From assembly GCA_001839685.1 (NCBI GenBank), contig MLAK01001448.1:37178-101177 (forward strand): DNA of 64,000 nucleotides, written 5' to 3'. This document shows, piece by piece, positions 9,101 to 17,609 of the stretch; within the stretch, counting starts at the first letter, position 1, and the number at the start of each line of letters is the position of its first letter. The position numbers and the translations under genes are program-made. The DNA is from Tritrichomonas foetus (lineage: Eukaryota; Parabasalia; Tritrichomonadida; Tritrichomonadidae). The notes beneath the pieces are model-generated. The model did no database searches. It saw nothing but the letters and a program-made list of their open reading frames with translations, and was not told where the DNA came from.

Positions 9101-10863
9101 GTAAACTTCCCATCTGAAGCTAAATTCATTTCTGCTAAAAATGCAATGACTTTTTTATATTGTCTAAAGCATTGCTCAGCAGGCGTTTCAGAATCTTTCT
9201 GATTTTGTGATTGTTTTTTCGCACAATAAACAATTGATGTTCTCATAAAAAGTGACATGTCATTTTTCTGTGTGAGCCAAAGTTTAAAGAAGATTTTTCT
9301 TTGTTGTGATTGTGTTCTTGTTGATTGTGCTTTTTGTTTAATATCTTCTGGAGTATCACCATTAACAACTAAATAAATCTGTGCAGGATCAACTTGCTCA
9401 TTCATTACATCATGATACATAATAACTGATTCTTTTTTGAATCTTCCACTATATAAACAAATTGGTGTAATTGGTGGTGGTGGCCTTCTTCTGAAGGCCG
9501 CAAGAATAACTTTCTTTTTCGGTGTATATTCAGTTGCAACTTCATTTGAAAAGACATAATGCATCCATCTTCTTCGTCTTCGAACAAAAGAAATCCATGC
9601 ACTGAAAGTATGTGAAATAGCCTCACTGTATGGATCTTTTCTTAATAGTGAGACAAAATACATAGCCAATGATGGTTTTTGCATAATTCGTAAATATTGG
9701 TACATATTTAAGCATTTTGATACTTTCCGATTTTTCAATAATAAAGAAATCATGTATCGCTTCTGATAATATTCATGTCTTTCTTTAAATGCTTTCAATA
9801 GCATTTGTGCATGTTTTCGACGTTGAACAGCCTGAAGCCATCTTCTAAAAACAAATCTCATGGTTACCGATTTATTTTGCTGCATAATTAAGAATTTGAC
9901 CCATCCAGCAAGGGCAAGTTTCATTTTCTTCTTGGTGTTAAATTGAACAGACTGTTCATAAATAAATTGTTTTCTTCGGTGTTGTAAAACAAGCATTCGA
10001 AGTGCTTGAATCGAATTTTCTTTAAGTATTTTAGATCGTTGGCGATGAGCTTTTTGTATTTGATCGAATTTGTAGTCTCTGTTTTTCATAAAATTATCCC
10101 ATTGTGGGACTTGGCCTGTTGTTAAATCTTTTATTTTGTTACGTGTCAATTTAGTGTAATTATACCAAAGTATAAAACAAGCGTAAAAATTACCACACCT
10201 AATTAGACTCATTTTATCATGTCTGAAATTCTTCTGTTGATTAGCTAAATAACGCAATTTTCTAGCTGCAAGATGCCATTCAATTAAATATTGCCTTAAT
10301 TTTGCTCCAAACATTAATTTAACAAATTTGGCTAATTTTTCACCAGTTATACAAGGAGGAATTGAGACTAAACCAGTCGCTGCAAAAATCTCATTTGTTG
10401 CTGGTTTATAGCCTTTAAAATATTTATATGAAAATATTGAACTTTCAATTAATTTATTAAAAATTCTCCTTCGATCAACTTTTGCATTTATCGTAGTTAA
10501 TAAAATATTATAGAAAAAAATTTTGGTGTTTTTGGTTCGGAATAAATGATGTGAATGCATTAATTTTCGAAATTCTTTTCGTATTTTAAACATTCTAAAC
10601 GTTTTTTGGATTAATGTTGCAGATAAATCTATTTTTCTGACATTTCGCCTGGATTGTATTACGCGATGAATTGATTCGTATTCAGGATTTTCCCTTCTTG
10701 GAAAAAGTAAATTCGCAGTTTGTGGCGTTGGCGTTGATACTCGTAAATCGAAGTCATCTAAAAGATTATCTAAAACCGAAGAACTAGTTGATGAGGATGC
10801 GTTTGAGGCACGTGAAACACAAAGCAATCTTGAAGATGCACGTGTTTGTGCCCTCCGATTCAT
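6127..10863 (-). CDS. Very large IQ-motif / Sfi1-like cytoskeletal protein
   Basis: This 1578-residue protein has a Ser-rich N-terminus, then an IQ calmodulin/centrin-binding motif at about residue 83 (LIQKTFRMFKIRKEFR). About residues 180-540 hold many short helices of the form (A/L)xxxW with basic tails, such as YLIEWHLAARKLRYL, CFILWYNYTKL, LALAGWVKFLI, FRRWLQAVQRR and TFSAWISFVRRRRRW. This is the spacing style of Sfi1/centrin-binding repeats. The C-terminal 900 residues are charged and poorly ordered, with proline- and arginine-rich stretches. Known Sfi1-like proteins are centrosome or basal-body fibres bound by centrin, and such a role at the basal-body/axostyle apparatus is inferred here. 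It shares a 276-bp divergent spacer with the GAF/PDE-like gene. A TCACAAA site lies 16 nt before the start. Confidence 0.65.
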   Translation of the reverse strand: MNRRAQTRASSRLLCVSRASNASSSTSSSVLDNLLDDFDLRVSTPTPQTANLLFPRRENPEYESIHRVIQSRRNVRKIDLSATLIQKTFRMFKIRKEFRKLMHSHHLFRTKNTKIFFYNILLTTINAKVDRRRIFNKLIESSIFSYKYFKGYKPATNEIFAATGLVSIPPCITGEKLAKFVKLMFGAKLRQYLIEWHLAARKLRYLANQQKNFRHDKMSLIRCGNFYACFILWYNYTKLTRNKIKDLTTGQVPQWDNFMKNRDYKFDQIQKAHRQRSKILKENSIQALRMLVLQHRRKQFIYEQSVQFNTKKKMKLALAGWVKFLIMQQNKSVTMRFVFRRWLQAVQRRKHAQMLLKAFKERHEYYQKRYMISLLLKNRKVSKCLNMYQYLRIMQKPSLAMYFVSLLRKDPYSEAISHTFSAWISFVRRRRRWMHYVFSNEVATEYTPKKKVILAAFRRRPPPPITPICLYSGRFKKESVIMYHDVMNEQVDPAQIYLVVNGDTPEDIKQKAQSTRTQSQQRKIFFKLWLTQKNDMSLFMRTSIVYCAKKQSQNQKDSETPAEQCFRQYKKVIAFLAEMNLASDGKFTAAQNTIIENNKRNLQNRKACIHRDNLIILAHDSHNDAVDLHSANDTFKADASFVQTQQIVEASESLVKSFQPLIPLTQLGHILEQPNENKFVWVLGCSSKLVNFRPTIHECHLIIHNDMVRSEIGHDVASRFDRLLAGRDVSASNSRNRAHSNSRVDAFSRFKGDEPPKSRPSTGFNEKLSSKFPLKNRKGQVMGKETGEFNMPNAPTEEEDTLDSMLMSESLSMVGNTSSMFYNGLGSLSSLMQNASMNIFNSMADKSNEFILNNINEEIRINQMEKIQEEKREIIKPKRKVVKQVEEKPMEATEIDYTLVDGFDKATMLSLKQARDVQSPKASKKYKLFLEILFGRAGKDANNAQISALRRKIITEYRMRKPSLASNGIATKGSTRPITALLESYRRESTRDYSSESTCRKDQRPQKEKSKMTPEEQPNEYIQTYNAHRFRKITPEPKKKNEEPKKHSFFSGSGSDSDSFREDLMDDDNRGQNIITDVDVGPTKHEDEVFEDVDIDPAAEPEIPYFPFLQRKYSTSTPYTSLSIKDTGALGKVNKIAIGYLRDQIKDENGEGLLVDVDPIPMPSLDLGPILNGQNHFNMDDEGLRHRPGYRQRGKIKPPNKRNKRTVPIIIPNRRELSPEMKKTLIEDDSFSKMYFTEGQTKYVRGKKSPVIPYYPPFKLVEEPDEGDISKSNGFVEGQLVSFKGGGRQQGRESPNFTPVRIKTGNQRKLTKPLVSKNSGSMTVPSTPIVDGTRSKSQMGSGKKGSNNTVKNVVTDFINTLAADSEVSDQFDDFRERVRLSKAQTPSHNFDQQDDNNKNLFDSIQLIITNYGHSHNFYEAADALVKLSKRYIVLAPVLFEAVDVANKSRKDVQRKEMKRTKTIESLKTEPSNSGFSSNFLEMSWMADNACSYKAVAIQYKEESDESKPLEAIVANTEPSKKTQRKMPTYEIPKTKGWDDVIKDYSISEMLLVTPYIIPEQVVDSVVNAYRKTRKPQKH

Positions 10864-11139
10864 CGGAATATTTTTGTGATAATATGATCTTTAAAAAAGT
10901 TAAGACGCCATATTTATTTTCATTCATTTATCAAATCATTAATTGTCAAAAAGTGAATTAATACGTTATGATAATATTCTTTTGAAAAATTTGATTTACG
11001 TTTTTTATTTTCACTTTTTCAGAAATTATTTGCTCAATCACTCAAATATAAATCGAACAAATATACTCTGAATTTTTCATAAACGAGTTTTTTCGAAAAA
11101 ACTTCATTCGTCGAAGAATCAAATAATTGCTGCTTTAAA
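10864..11139. promoter_or_regulatory. Divergent promoter region between the IQ/Sfi1-like and GAF-PDE-like genes
   Basis: The 276-bp spacer contains ACTTTTT-type motifs in both orientations (10893-10900, 10947-10957, 11013-11021) and initiator-like TCA sites close to both start codons. The paired arrangement suggests each gene has its own core promoter. Function is inferred. Confidence 0.45.
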
Positions 11140-14100
11140 ATGACCGAGCGAATTAAGTTTTCCACGGCCTCAGAACTACTTCGCGAAGATACATTTGAAG
11201 CCGAAAGATTGATGGAATTGCATACTTTGCACGATTATAAAGAAAGACAGATATCCAGACTTCGTCAAGAAGAACGCGAATTAATGCAAATCATTGCCGA
11301 TGGAAAAGAAATCATTACAGCCTACGGAGCCTCTTTTGGACCCAATTCCGAATCATTCAACGATGTTATTCCGCAAATCATTATGAAAGAAACCGATATT
11401 GAAATCACGAAATCAAACTCAGCCAGAGGCCCACACGAAAAACCAGAACATTCAAAAATTTCTTTGTCTGGATCTGCCTCAAATTTGATTGATGAGCTTC
11501 AACAAGCTTTGTCCAATCAGCCACTGAAGGATGGACCTGGAATGTCAATCGCTCAAAGGCAGAGTCACACTTTTGCTCAATCAAGACAAAATTATTTTCC
11601 AATTCCTCAAATTTCAAATATTTTAGATGAATTAGAAGAAATGACTGATTATTCGTTATTTTTCAGTCAATTTCCTCTATCTTTAATTTTAGTGACTGGT
11701 TTTTATGAAAATAGCTTTCCTATTGACACTATTTTAAGTTCTATTGAGAATTGGACAGTTAAAAAAAGACAGAATTTCTTTACAGAATTATTTAAAGATA
11801 TGAGAAAATGTGCAAAATTTATGAATTTAATTTTCGAGATTGCGAATTTATTAACTATTTATAGTCTTACAAATTTATGTGAAAGCATTCTTCCGCATTA
11901 TTTTAACGCTAAGCGCGTTTGTTTTCTCTTCCATGATTCCCAAAATGAAGAGTTAGTTTTTATCAAAGAAAAAATTAAAATCAGGTTTCCAGTAAAACAA
12001 GGAATTTTTATGAGATCACTACTTTCACAATCACCTGTTGAATCAAGTATTGAAGATCCAGAAGTTTCTCAAAGTGATAAAGTCATAATTCAACAAAATA
12101 AACAAATTTTTATTATTCCTGTTTTATCAATTCGTTCACAATTTCATGTTGAAGGCCTTCTTGTTATTTTTGATAAATTAGGTGGTGTTAAATCCGCGGA
12201 TTATTTATGTTCTTCAATCATTGCACGTTGTATTGCTCAAATTGTTCCTTCTTTGAAAACACTCGAAGAAAATGCATTAAGAAGATCTGCTTTTCAAAGT
12301 TCAGTTGATACTTATGTCTCATTATGTACATCTAGCGATCTTGCATCACTTGTTACAAACATATCGAGTTCATTCTGTGATTATTTCAATTGCGAAGCTG
12401 TTAGAATTTTCAAAGTTTTTCATCGTACACAAACTTATCGTGAAGTAACTCGTTATGAAACCTTAGAAAATGCTTTCCCATTTACATCTGGTATTATTGG
12501 ATCATGTATTGCTAATTGTTCCTCAATTAATTTATCAAAACCACAATTTTATGAAAATTATAATACTGAAGTTGATTGTTATGATGCAAATAGTTTCTCT
12601 TCATCTTTACTTGTTGGCACAATTTCAGATGAACGAAGAGTTTGTAAATGGGCAATTGCATTATACAATAAAAAAGAAAGGTCTTCATTTACACCATTGG
12701 ATGAAGAGTCACTTTCAACAATTTGTGTACATTTGTTTCCACTGCTCCATAATTCTTGGAGTGATAAAAAGTTAAAACAAACAATTAACCACTCAAAGAA
12801 ACAGCTTGCTCAAGCTGAAGCATTAACAGATACAATAGCATCACTTCGAAGTCCAACTGATATTGAATCAATGCTTATTCGCATGAACAAATTTTTCAAA
12901 GCAAATACACAATATTCACAAGTTACTTTATATAGCTTAAATGCATTTCGAAGGGAACTTGTAAGCCACAACATGAATCCAATGGATGTAATACCACTTG
13001 ATTCTGATGATCCAGTTGCTGAATGCGCAAGAACTGGGAAATTAATTGAGAGAAAGAATCAAATAAATGATACTCATATGATTTTTTTGGCTGTTTTAAA
13101 TTCAGCTAGCTCTGTAATTGGTGTATTTAAGATTGGAGGTGCTTCTGATTCTGAACTTTTAAAGAATCTGAATAATGTTTCTTCGACAAGTTTGGAATCA
13201 CGTGGAAGTCAATCATCATTGACGATGTTAAATACTTTTCGATCATCTTCAAGACTTTTATCATTTTTGAACTTAGAAACATGTAGAGGTGACTTAAATG
13301 ATGAAGAAAAAATTGCACAAGATAATGAAACCGTTCTGAAAATGATGAAAATGTGGCAGAAAGTAGCAGGTAGTGTTCTTGAGGGTGCTCAAAAGCATTT
13401 ATTATATTCTAAAAGGAAGCAATTAATTGACCATATGAGCATTGCTTTATATGATAACTTATTTGAAAGTTCGTTCAAAGTTTGGCAAGAAGTTCAATGC
13501 TTAGTTGACAGTTTTGATAATCTTGATTATAGTGCAGTGAATATAGAATCGCCTGTTATTACTGATTTAGTATTTGCGAATACTTCTGAATTATCAGAAA
13601 AAACGGTTCAATTAATTCGTACTTTGCAATCCTTGAATGCAATTGATCAATCGATTTTTACCCCACAAACAACAGAAAAGACTAAAAATGAAAATATTAC
13701 ATCCTTCATTGAAGATGATGGAAAACAATGCCCTTTTTTAACCACTTCTGCTATTGACCTTCTTTCAATGGAAGAAGGACTGTTAATTCAAAACATTGTT
13801 CAATCATTTAATGAACTAGCAATTCTTCAATTTCTTGAAATTTCTGAAAATGACGCAATGGAATTTATAATGGAGCTTCGAGGGCTTCATCCACCCAATA
13901 CATTCAGAAATTGGAGATTGGCTGTTGATCATTTCCAATTTGCAGCTTTCTTAATGCTAAATACATCATTTGGAAAAGCAATGAGTGATGCCGAAATGAT
14001 TGGTGTGCTTTTGTTCCTTCTTGCACTTTATAGTGATCCACCTGATTCAATGAATGATGTAACACCATTGAAAAGGGCAAGATTCACGCTTGAAACAAGT

Positions 14101-14523
14101 GGAATGTTTTCTACAATTTCTTCATTCTTTACTGCTTGTGCTTGGTGTAAAATTCATATCTTTAAATCGATACCACCTGATGATATGGTAAGTATTTGGA
14201 ATTTATTGGATGAATTAGAAATGACTGGAAACCCCGACGCATTTTTGAATGCAACCCCAGCACTTTTACTTTGTTGTGTTGCAAGAAATAGCCATATGAT
14301 GCGTGAAACTGGTGTTACAATTAAATGGTACAATTTGAAATTAAAGGAAGATACAGCTGAAGAACTTCTTGATGATTTAGATGAAATCAAAGAATTCCAA
14401 TTGCAATTTGAAAATGATGCTGTGATGGAACCTTTGATGGAAGAAGCTGCAAAGATTGATCCTAATATTACTTCTCTGATGCAAAGATTTAAATCAAATT
14501 GTAATTCTATCCTTGGAAAATAG
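11140..14523 (+). CDS. Triple-GAF protein with a degenerate, probably inactive cyclic-nucleotide phosphodiesterase domain
   Basis: This 1127-residue protein starts with a coiled coil (about 10-60). Three GAF-like domains follow, at about 227-375, 390-537 (the clearest) and 555-666. Residues from about 868 to the end follow the class I PDE fold: FRNWRLAVDHFQFAAFLML and AEMIGVLLFLLALYSDPP align with the YHNWxHA and AAxxHDxxHPG blocks. The metal-binding residues are gone. The first His-Asn motif is F922-R923-N924 and its second His is L927. The HD pair is Y964-S965. The LExHH motif reads LETSG (984-988). The last Asp region reads ARNS (1048-1051). It should not hydrolyse cyclic nucleotides. It may be a cNMP sensor or scaffold, or a decoy partner of active PDEs. 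Confidence 0.7.
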   Translation: MTERIKFSTASELLREDTFEAERLMELHTLHDYKERQISRLRQEERELMQIIADGKEIITAYGASFGPNSESFNDVIPQIIMKETDIEITKSNSARGPHEKPEHSKISLSGSASNLIDELQQALSNQPLKDGPGMSIAQRQSHTFAQSRQNYFPIPQISNILDELEEMTDYSLFFSQFPLSLILVTGFYENSFPIDTILSSIENWTVKKRQNFFTELFKDMRKCAKFMNLIFEIANLLTIYSLTNLCESILPHYFNAKRVCFLFHDSQNEELVFIKEKIKIRFPVKQGIFMRSLLSQSPVESSIEDPEVSQSDKVIIQQNKQIFIIPVLSIRSQFHVEGLLVIFDKLGGVKSADYLCSSIIARCIAQIVPSLKTLEENALRRSAFQSSVDTYVSLCTSSDLASLVTNISSSFCDYFNCEAVRIFKVFHRTQTYREVTRYETLENAFPFTSGIIGSCIANCSSINLSKPQFYENYNTEVDCYDANSFSSSLLVGTISDERRVCKWAIALYNKKERSSFTPLDEESLSTICVHLFPLLHNSWSDKKLKQTINHSKKQLAQAEALTDTIASLRSPTDIESMLIRMNKFFKANTQYSQVTLYSLNAFRRELVSHNMNPMDVIPLDSDDPVAECARTGKLIERKNQINDTHMIFLAVLNSASSVIGVFKIGGASDSELLKNLNNVSSTSLESRGSQSSLTMLNTFRSSSRLLSFLNLETCRGDLNDEEKIAQDNETVLKMMKMWQKVAGSVLEGAQKHLLYSKRKQLIDHMSIALYDNLFESSFKVWQEVQCLVDSFDNLDYSAVNIESPVITDLVFANTSELSEKTVQLIRTLQSLNAIDQSIFTPQTTEKTKNENITSFIEDDGKQCPFLTTSAIDLLSMEEGLLIQNIVQSFNELAILQFLEISENDAMEFIMELRGLHPPNTFRNWRLAVDHFQFAAFLMLNTSFGKAMSDAEMIGVLLFLLALYSDPPDSMNDVTPLKRARFTLETSGMFSTISSFFTACAWCKIHIFKSIPPDDMVSIWNLLDELEMTGNPDAFLNATPALLLCCVARNSHMMRETGVTIKWYNLKLKEDTAEELLDDLDEIKEFQLQFENDAVMEPLMEEAAKIDPNITSLMQRFKSNCNSILGK

Positions 14524-14616
14524 CTATAATTGTAATTAATATTAAATTATGTGTGTATGTTTTTTATTAAAAGTATCTATAAATAATTATTTGATTTCAG
14601 AATTACATTTTTCTTT

Positions 14617-15693
14617 TTATGCTTCGATAATTGATCCACCAGTTTCTCTAATGGTTTTGTTAAGATATGGATATGTTTTATTGAAGCAAAAATCATCAAA
14701 ACATACAACATATACATCAAGCCCTGAACCTTCGATAATATCTTTACATGAAGATATAGCTCTACATATAATTTCAAATGGGTTGCGAAAGACTCCTCCC
14801 CCTAACAATGTTAGAAAACACTTTTTTGAGCCTTTATAGATCGGAAACTTTTCTGAATTATCCCATGCCGCAAGAATTGTAGCTCGATATTCTGCCATAA
14901 GTATATTTTCGGCTAGTGCTTGGGTAAATCTATTTGTAATCACATTTTTTTGAAAATTAAGGGCAGAACAATAAACTTGATGTGTTATCTGGTCTTTTGT
15001 AGTTAATGAAAACCCATTATGTGATCGTTTAAGTGTAATTGGACAGTTTTGATGAACTCCAACCTGATAGTTATTGAGATTAGACCAGTCAACATTCAAA
15101 CATTGTAATCTTTGACATTCTTCTTGATTGATTAATATATAGCCATGTTCTACTTTTAAAGGAACTCTGCTGAGTAAATGAACTTTTTGATTAATTTGGC
15201 CTATGGCACCATCATCATGAGGAACAAAATAATTTCGATAAGTTACAGCAGGACCAGAAGCTATAGCACATTATGGGCCTTGAGTATGATCTAATGCATA
15301 ATTATTTACACCACTTGCAGCACTTTGTTTGCTTCCAATAAATTCTAGACAATTAAAATTTGAGGCTGCTTGAAATGTTGCCCCCTGAAAATCAGCATGA
15401 TTTTGAGATGTTAAAATGTCAACTAAATATAATTTGGATGATTTCAATCCATTCCCATGAATAATATGAAGATGTCCACCACCGTGTGTTTCTAGATTAA
15501 CATATGATTCAACACTTCGTAAACTAAATTTTCCCACAGGAAATTGTTTGTTATTAGCAAGAGATAAAATCACTGATCCTTCTGGATTATCGATACAGGT
15601 CATATATTTATTAACATTACTTGGATTATCTTTAAAACCAAAGAGTTTTTCAAACCAATCTAATGGTGAAAAAGATTTCATAAATGAAGTCAT
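14617..15693 (-). pseudogene. Macro-domain-like protein gene interrupted by one in-frame stop
   Basis: One reading frame of 359 codons runs from ATG at 15693 to the stop at 14617, broken only by TAA at 15273-15271. The two halves fit as one protein. The N-terminal half (SPLDWFEKLFGFKD) ends TQGP, and the sequence continues after the stop with CAIASGPAVTYRNYF. The C-terminal third has the Gly-rich macro-like segment FLTLLGGGVFRNPFEI. I recognise the combination of WFExLFGFK, QGPxCAI and YRNYF as a family shared by bacteria and some protists. Its biochemical role is not known to me; ADP-ribose binding would be inferred from the macro-like loop. No other lesion is seen, so this is a very young pseudogene, a readthrough gene or a sequence error. 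It is convergent with the GAF-PDE gene, 93 bp apart. Confidence 0.7.
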
Positions 15694-15808
15694 CTAAATA
15701 GAATTCCTAAGTGGTCAAAAAATTGCCTGCCAAATTTCGCTATTTATGTTGTCGGTAAAATGTGATTTTCATAGACCTCACACAAATGCATTTTCTTATC
15801 AACTAAAA

Positions 15809-15890
15809 CAAAAACACAACAAATACACAATACAACAAAAACAAAACAAACACAATAAAAACATAATAAACAAACAAACAAACAAACACA

Positions 15891-15925
<35 letters not shown>

Positions 15926-16126
15926 AAAAAATAAAAAATAAATAAAAAAATAGCTATCAATGTTTTAAGCATACATAGTCAATGAATGATATTACTTTAT
16001 ATCAAATACAACGTTCCACTATGAGTAGAAATGCGGTTCTGCGATAAAAGTGTCATATTTCTCGCAATAACACTTTTTAAATTCTTCAAAACAATATTTC
16101 CGTCTTTTTTCGCAATACTAACATTT
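15809..16126. repeat. Left copy of a 318-bp duplication flanking an N (probable unmerged contig overlap)
   Basis: This segment runs from an A/C-rich simple-sequence stretch through (CA)n and poly-A into a copy of the last 44 codons of the neighbouring LRR gene (minus strand). It is repeated at 16128-16445 after a single N. The two copies are 318 bp each and differ by a handful of substitutions and in repeat length. The partial LRR end here is joined to simple sequence, so it is not a gene. Confidence 0.8.
15880..15940. repeat. Compound microsatellite (AAAC)n-(CA)n-(A)n
   Basis: The plus strand shows AAAC units, then a CA run, then about 30 A with a few T. The same compound tract recurs at 16185-16269 in the right-hand copy with a longer A run. 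Such tracts are a common place for assembly to break. Confidence 0.85.
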
Positions 16127-16127
16127 N
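16127..16127. other. Single undetermined base (N), assembly join
   Basis: This is the only ambiguous base I noticed in the window. It lies exactly between the two 318-bp copies, as expected if two contigs with overlapping ends were concatenated instead of merged. Confidence 0.9.
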
Positions 16128-16204
16128 CAAAAACACAACAAATACACAATACAACAAAAACAAAACAAACACAATAAAAACATAATAAACAAACAAACAA
16201 ACAA

Positions 16205-16271
<67 letters not shown>

Positions 16272-16445
16272 GTAATCAATGTTTTACGCATACATAGTCA
16301 ATGAAGCACATTATTTTACATCAAATACAACGTTCCACTATGAGTAGAAATGCGGTTCTGCGATAAAAGTGTCATATTTCTCGCAATAACACTTTTTAAA
16401 TTCTTCAAAACAATATTTCCGTCTTTTTTCGCAATACTAACATTT
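16128..16445. repeat. Right copy of the 318-bp duplication; continues into the intact LRR gene
   Basis: This copy is equal in length to 15809-16126. Its right end (from 16316) is the genuine 3' end of the LRR gene, because the reading frame continues unbroken beyond 16445. Confidence 0.8.
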
Positions 16446-17263
16446 GATATATTCAAATATGATAAATTGTCGAGTGACATGATTTGATGGAAAGAAAAGT
16501 TATAAATCACATCACATCCCTTTAATGATAAATATTTTAAGTTCATGCAGGCAGAAATCCAAGATGGAAAAGATTTTAATGGCGTGTAATCCAAAATTAA
16601 AGATTCCAAATTCGTGAAAGGCGAAAGATTGTTTTTGATTTCGGAAATTCGATTAAACGAGATATCAATTGAAATTATTGAGGGAAGTTTTTCAGGTTCA
16701 AAAATAGAAGGCCAGCTAGTTAATGCATTTTCACTCAAATTGATGCCTTCTAGCTGTTTCCAATGAACATCATTTGGAATGACGCTGATATTATTTCTTG
16801 TTAAATCCAGCGATTTTATGTATTTGGGAAGAGAGAAAAGCTCATTTGGAATGACGTTCAAACTACAATTGGCAAGGCAGAGATATCTGATATGATTGAA
16901 TTTGGATAAATTTTTCAAACAATCATAGTTTGTGAATGTTACTCCGGACAAATAAAAGAAAACTAAGTCTTTTTTTGATTTTTTATGCTTCAGCGTGTTT
17001 AATGGTGGATTTTTGAATGGAAGATCGGCGAATGAAAAAAATGATTCGGCATTCTTGTAATGTGATTTTAAAATCGTGGGAGACATGTCTGCTACTTCTA
17101 AACTAGCTTTCGGGTGCTCGAATTTACTGTAAGCGAGAGAATAAGCAAATCCTGTTTCTAAAATTGAATTCGAAAAGTCATCTTTACTAACTCGGTTAAA
17201 AGTGTGCTTTTTACTGAGAAAATTGTTACGATTGGTTTTAAACGTAGTGAATAAATCGCTCAT
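16316..17263 (-). CDS. Leucine-rich-repeat protein
   Basis: This 315-residue protein has an N-terminal region of about 115 residues without repeats, then about seven LRRs. Examples are IRYLCLANCSLNVIPNELF, IKSLDLTRNNISVIPND, LEGINLSENALTSWPS, IISIDISFNRISEI, LESLILDYTPLKSFPSW and LKYLSLKGCDVIY. The LxxLxLxxNxL pattern marks them as SDS22/typical LRRs that build a protein-binding solenoid. No signal peptide or transmembrane segment is seen, so it is probably an intracellular adaptor and not a BspA-like surface protein. The initiator-like TCAT overlaps the start codon. A TCAAAAAGTTTC motif (17283 region) lies about 20 nt upstream. Its last 44 codons are duplicated across the N at 16127. Confidence 0.8.
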   Translation of the reverse strand: MSDLFTTFKTNRNNFLSKKHTFNRVSKDDFSNSILETGFAYSLAYSKFEHPKASLEVADMSPTILKSHYKNAESFFSFADLPFKNPPLNTLKHKKSKKDLVFFYLSGVTFTNYDCLKNLSKFNHIRYLCLANCSLNVIPNELFSLPKYIKSLDLTRNNISVIPNDVHWKQLEGINLSENALTSWPSIFEPEKLPSIISIDISFNRISEIKNNLSPFTNLESLILDYTPLKSFPSWISACMNLKYLSLKGCDVIYNFSFHQIMSLDNLSYLNISNVSIAKKDGNIVLKNLKSVIARNMTLLSQNRISTHSGTLYLM

Positions 17264-17609
17264 ATGATTAGATATTTTAGAAACTTTTTGAATAATTTAT
17301 CATCTTTTTGATGTTTTGATAGAGCTCAATTCTTCACAAAAGTCAATCTTCTAACATTCACAAAAGGTGAAATCGGTAAGAATGGATTTAATTTGATACA
17401 TATTATAGATAATAATTTTAATGATCGGACATCATCTATATATTGCATTATTGTGTACATCGACTATACCTTAAAATATATTACTTAGACAAAGAATTAG
17501 GCCACTTCAAGAAAACAAAGGAACAGACCTAGTCAATTCTAGTCGTTAAGAATTTCATCTATTCTCATCAGGAATCGAAAAAAAAAAGTCATTCCAGGAT
17601 AATTTTCTC
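17264..17609. other. Divergent spacer, probable promoter DNA
   Basis: About 350 bp lie between the LRR gene and the next plus-strand gene. There is an ACTTTTTGA motif at 17283-17291, and GTCATTCC lies about 20 nt before the ATG at 17610. Nothing else is recognised. Confidence 0.4.

Noticed and set aside
14549..14839. Plus-strand 96-codon frame
   Set aside because: It is the antisense of the macro-like pseudogene, which has the recognisable protein pattern.
15997..16218. Apparent cysteine/valine-rich membrane protein fused to an LRR end
   Set aside because: It is the microsatellite read in the minus direction joined through the N to the duplicated LRR end, so an assembly product.
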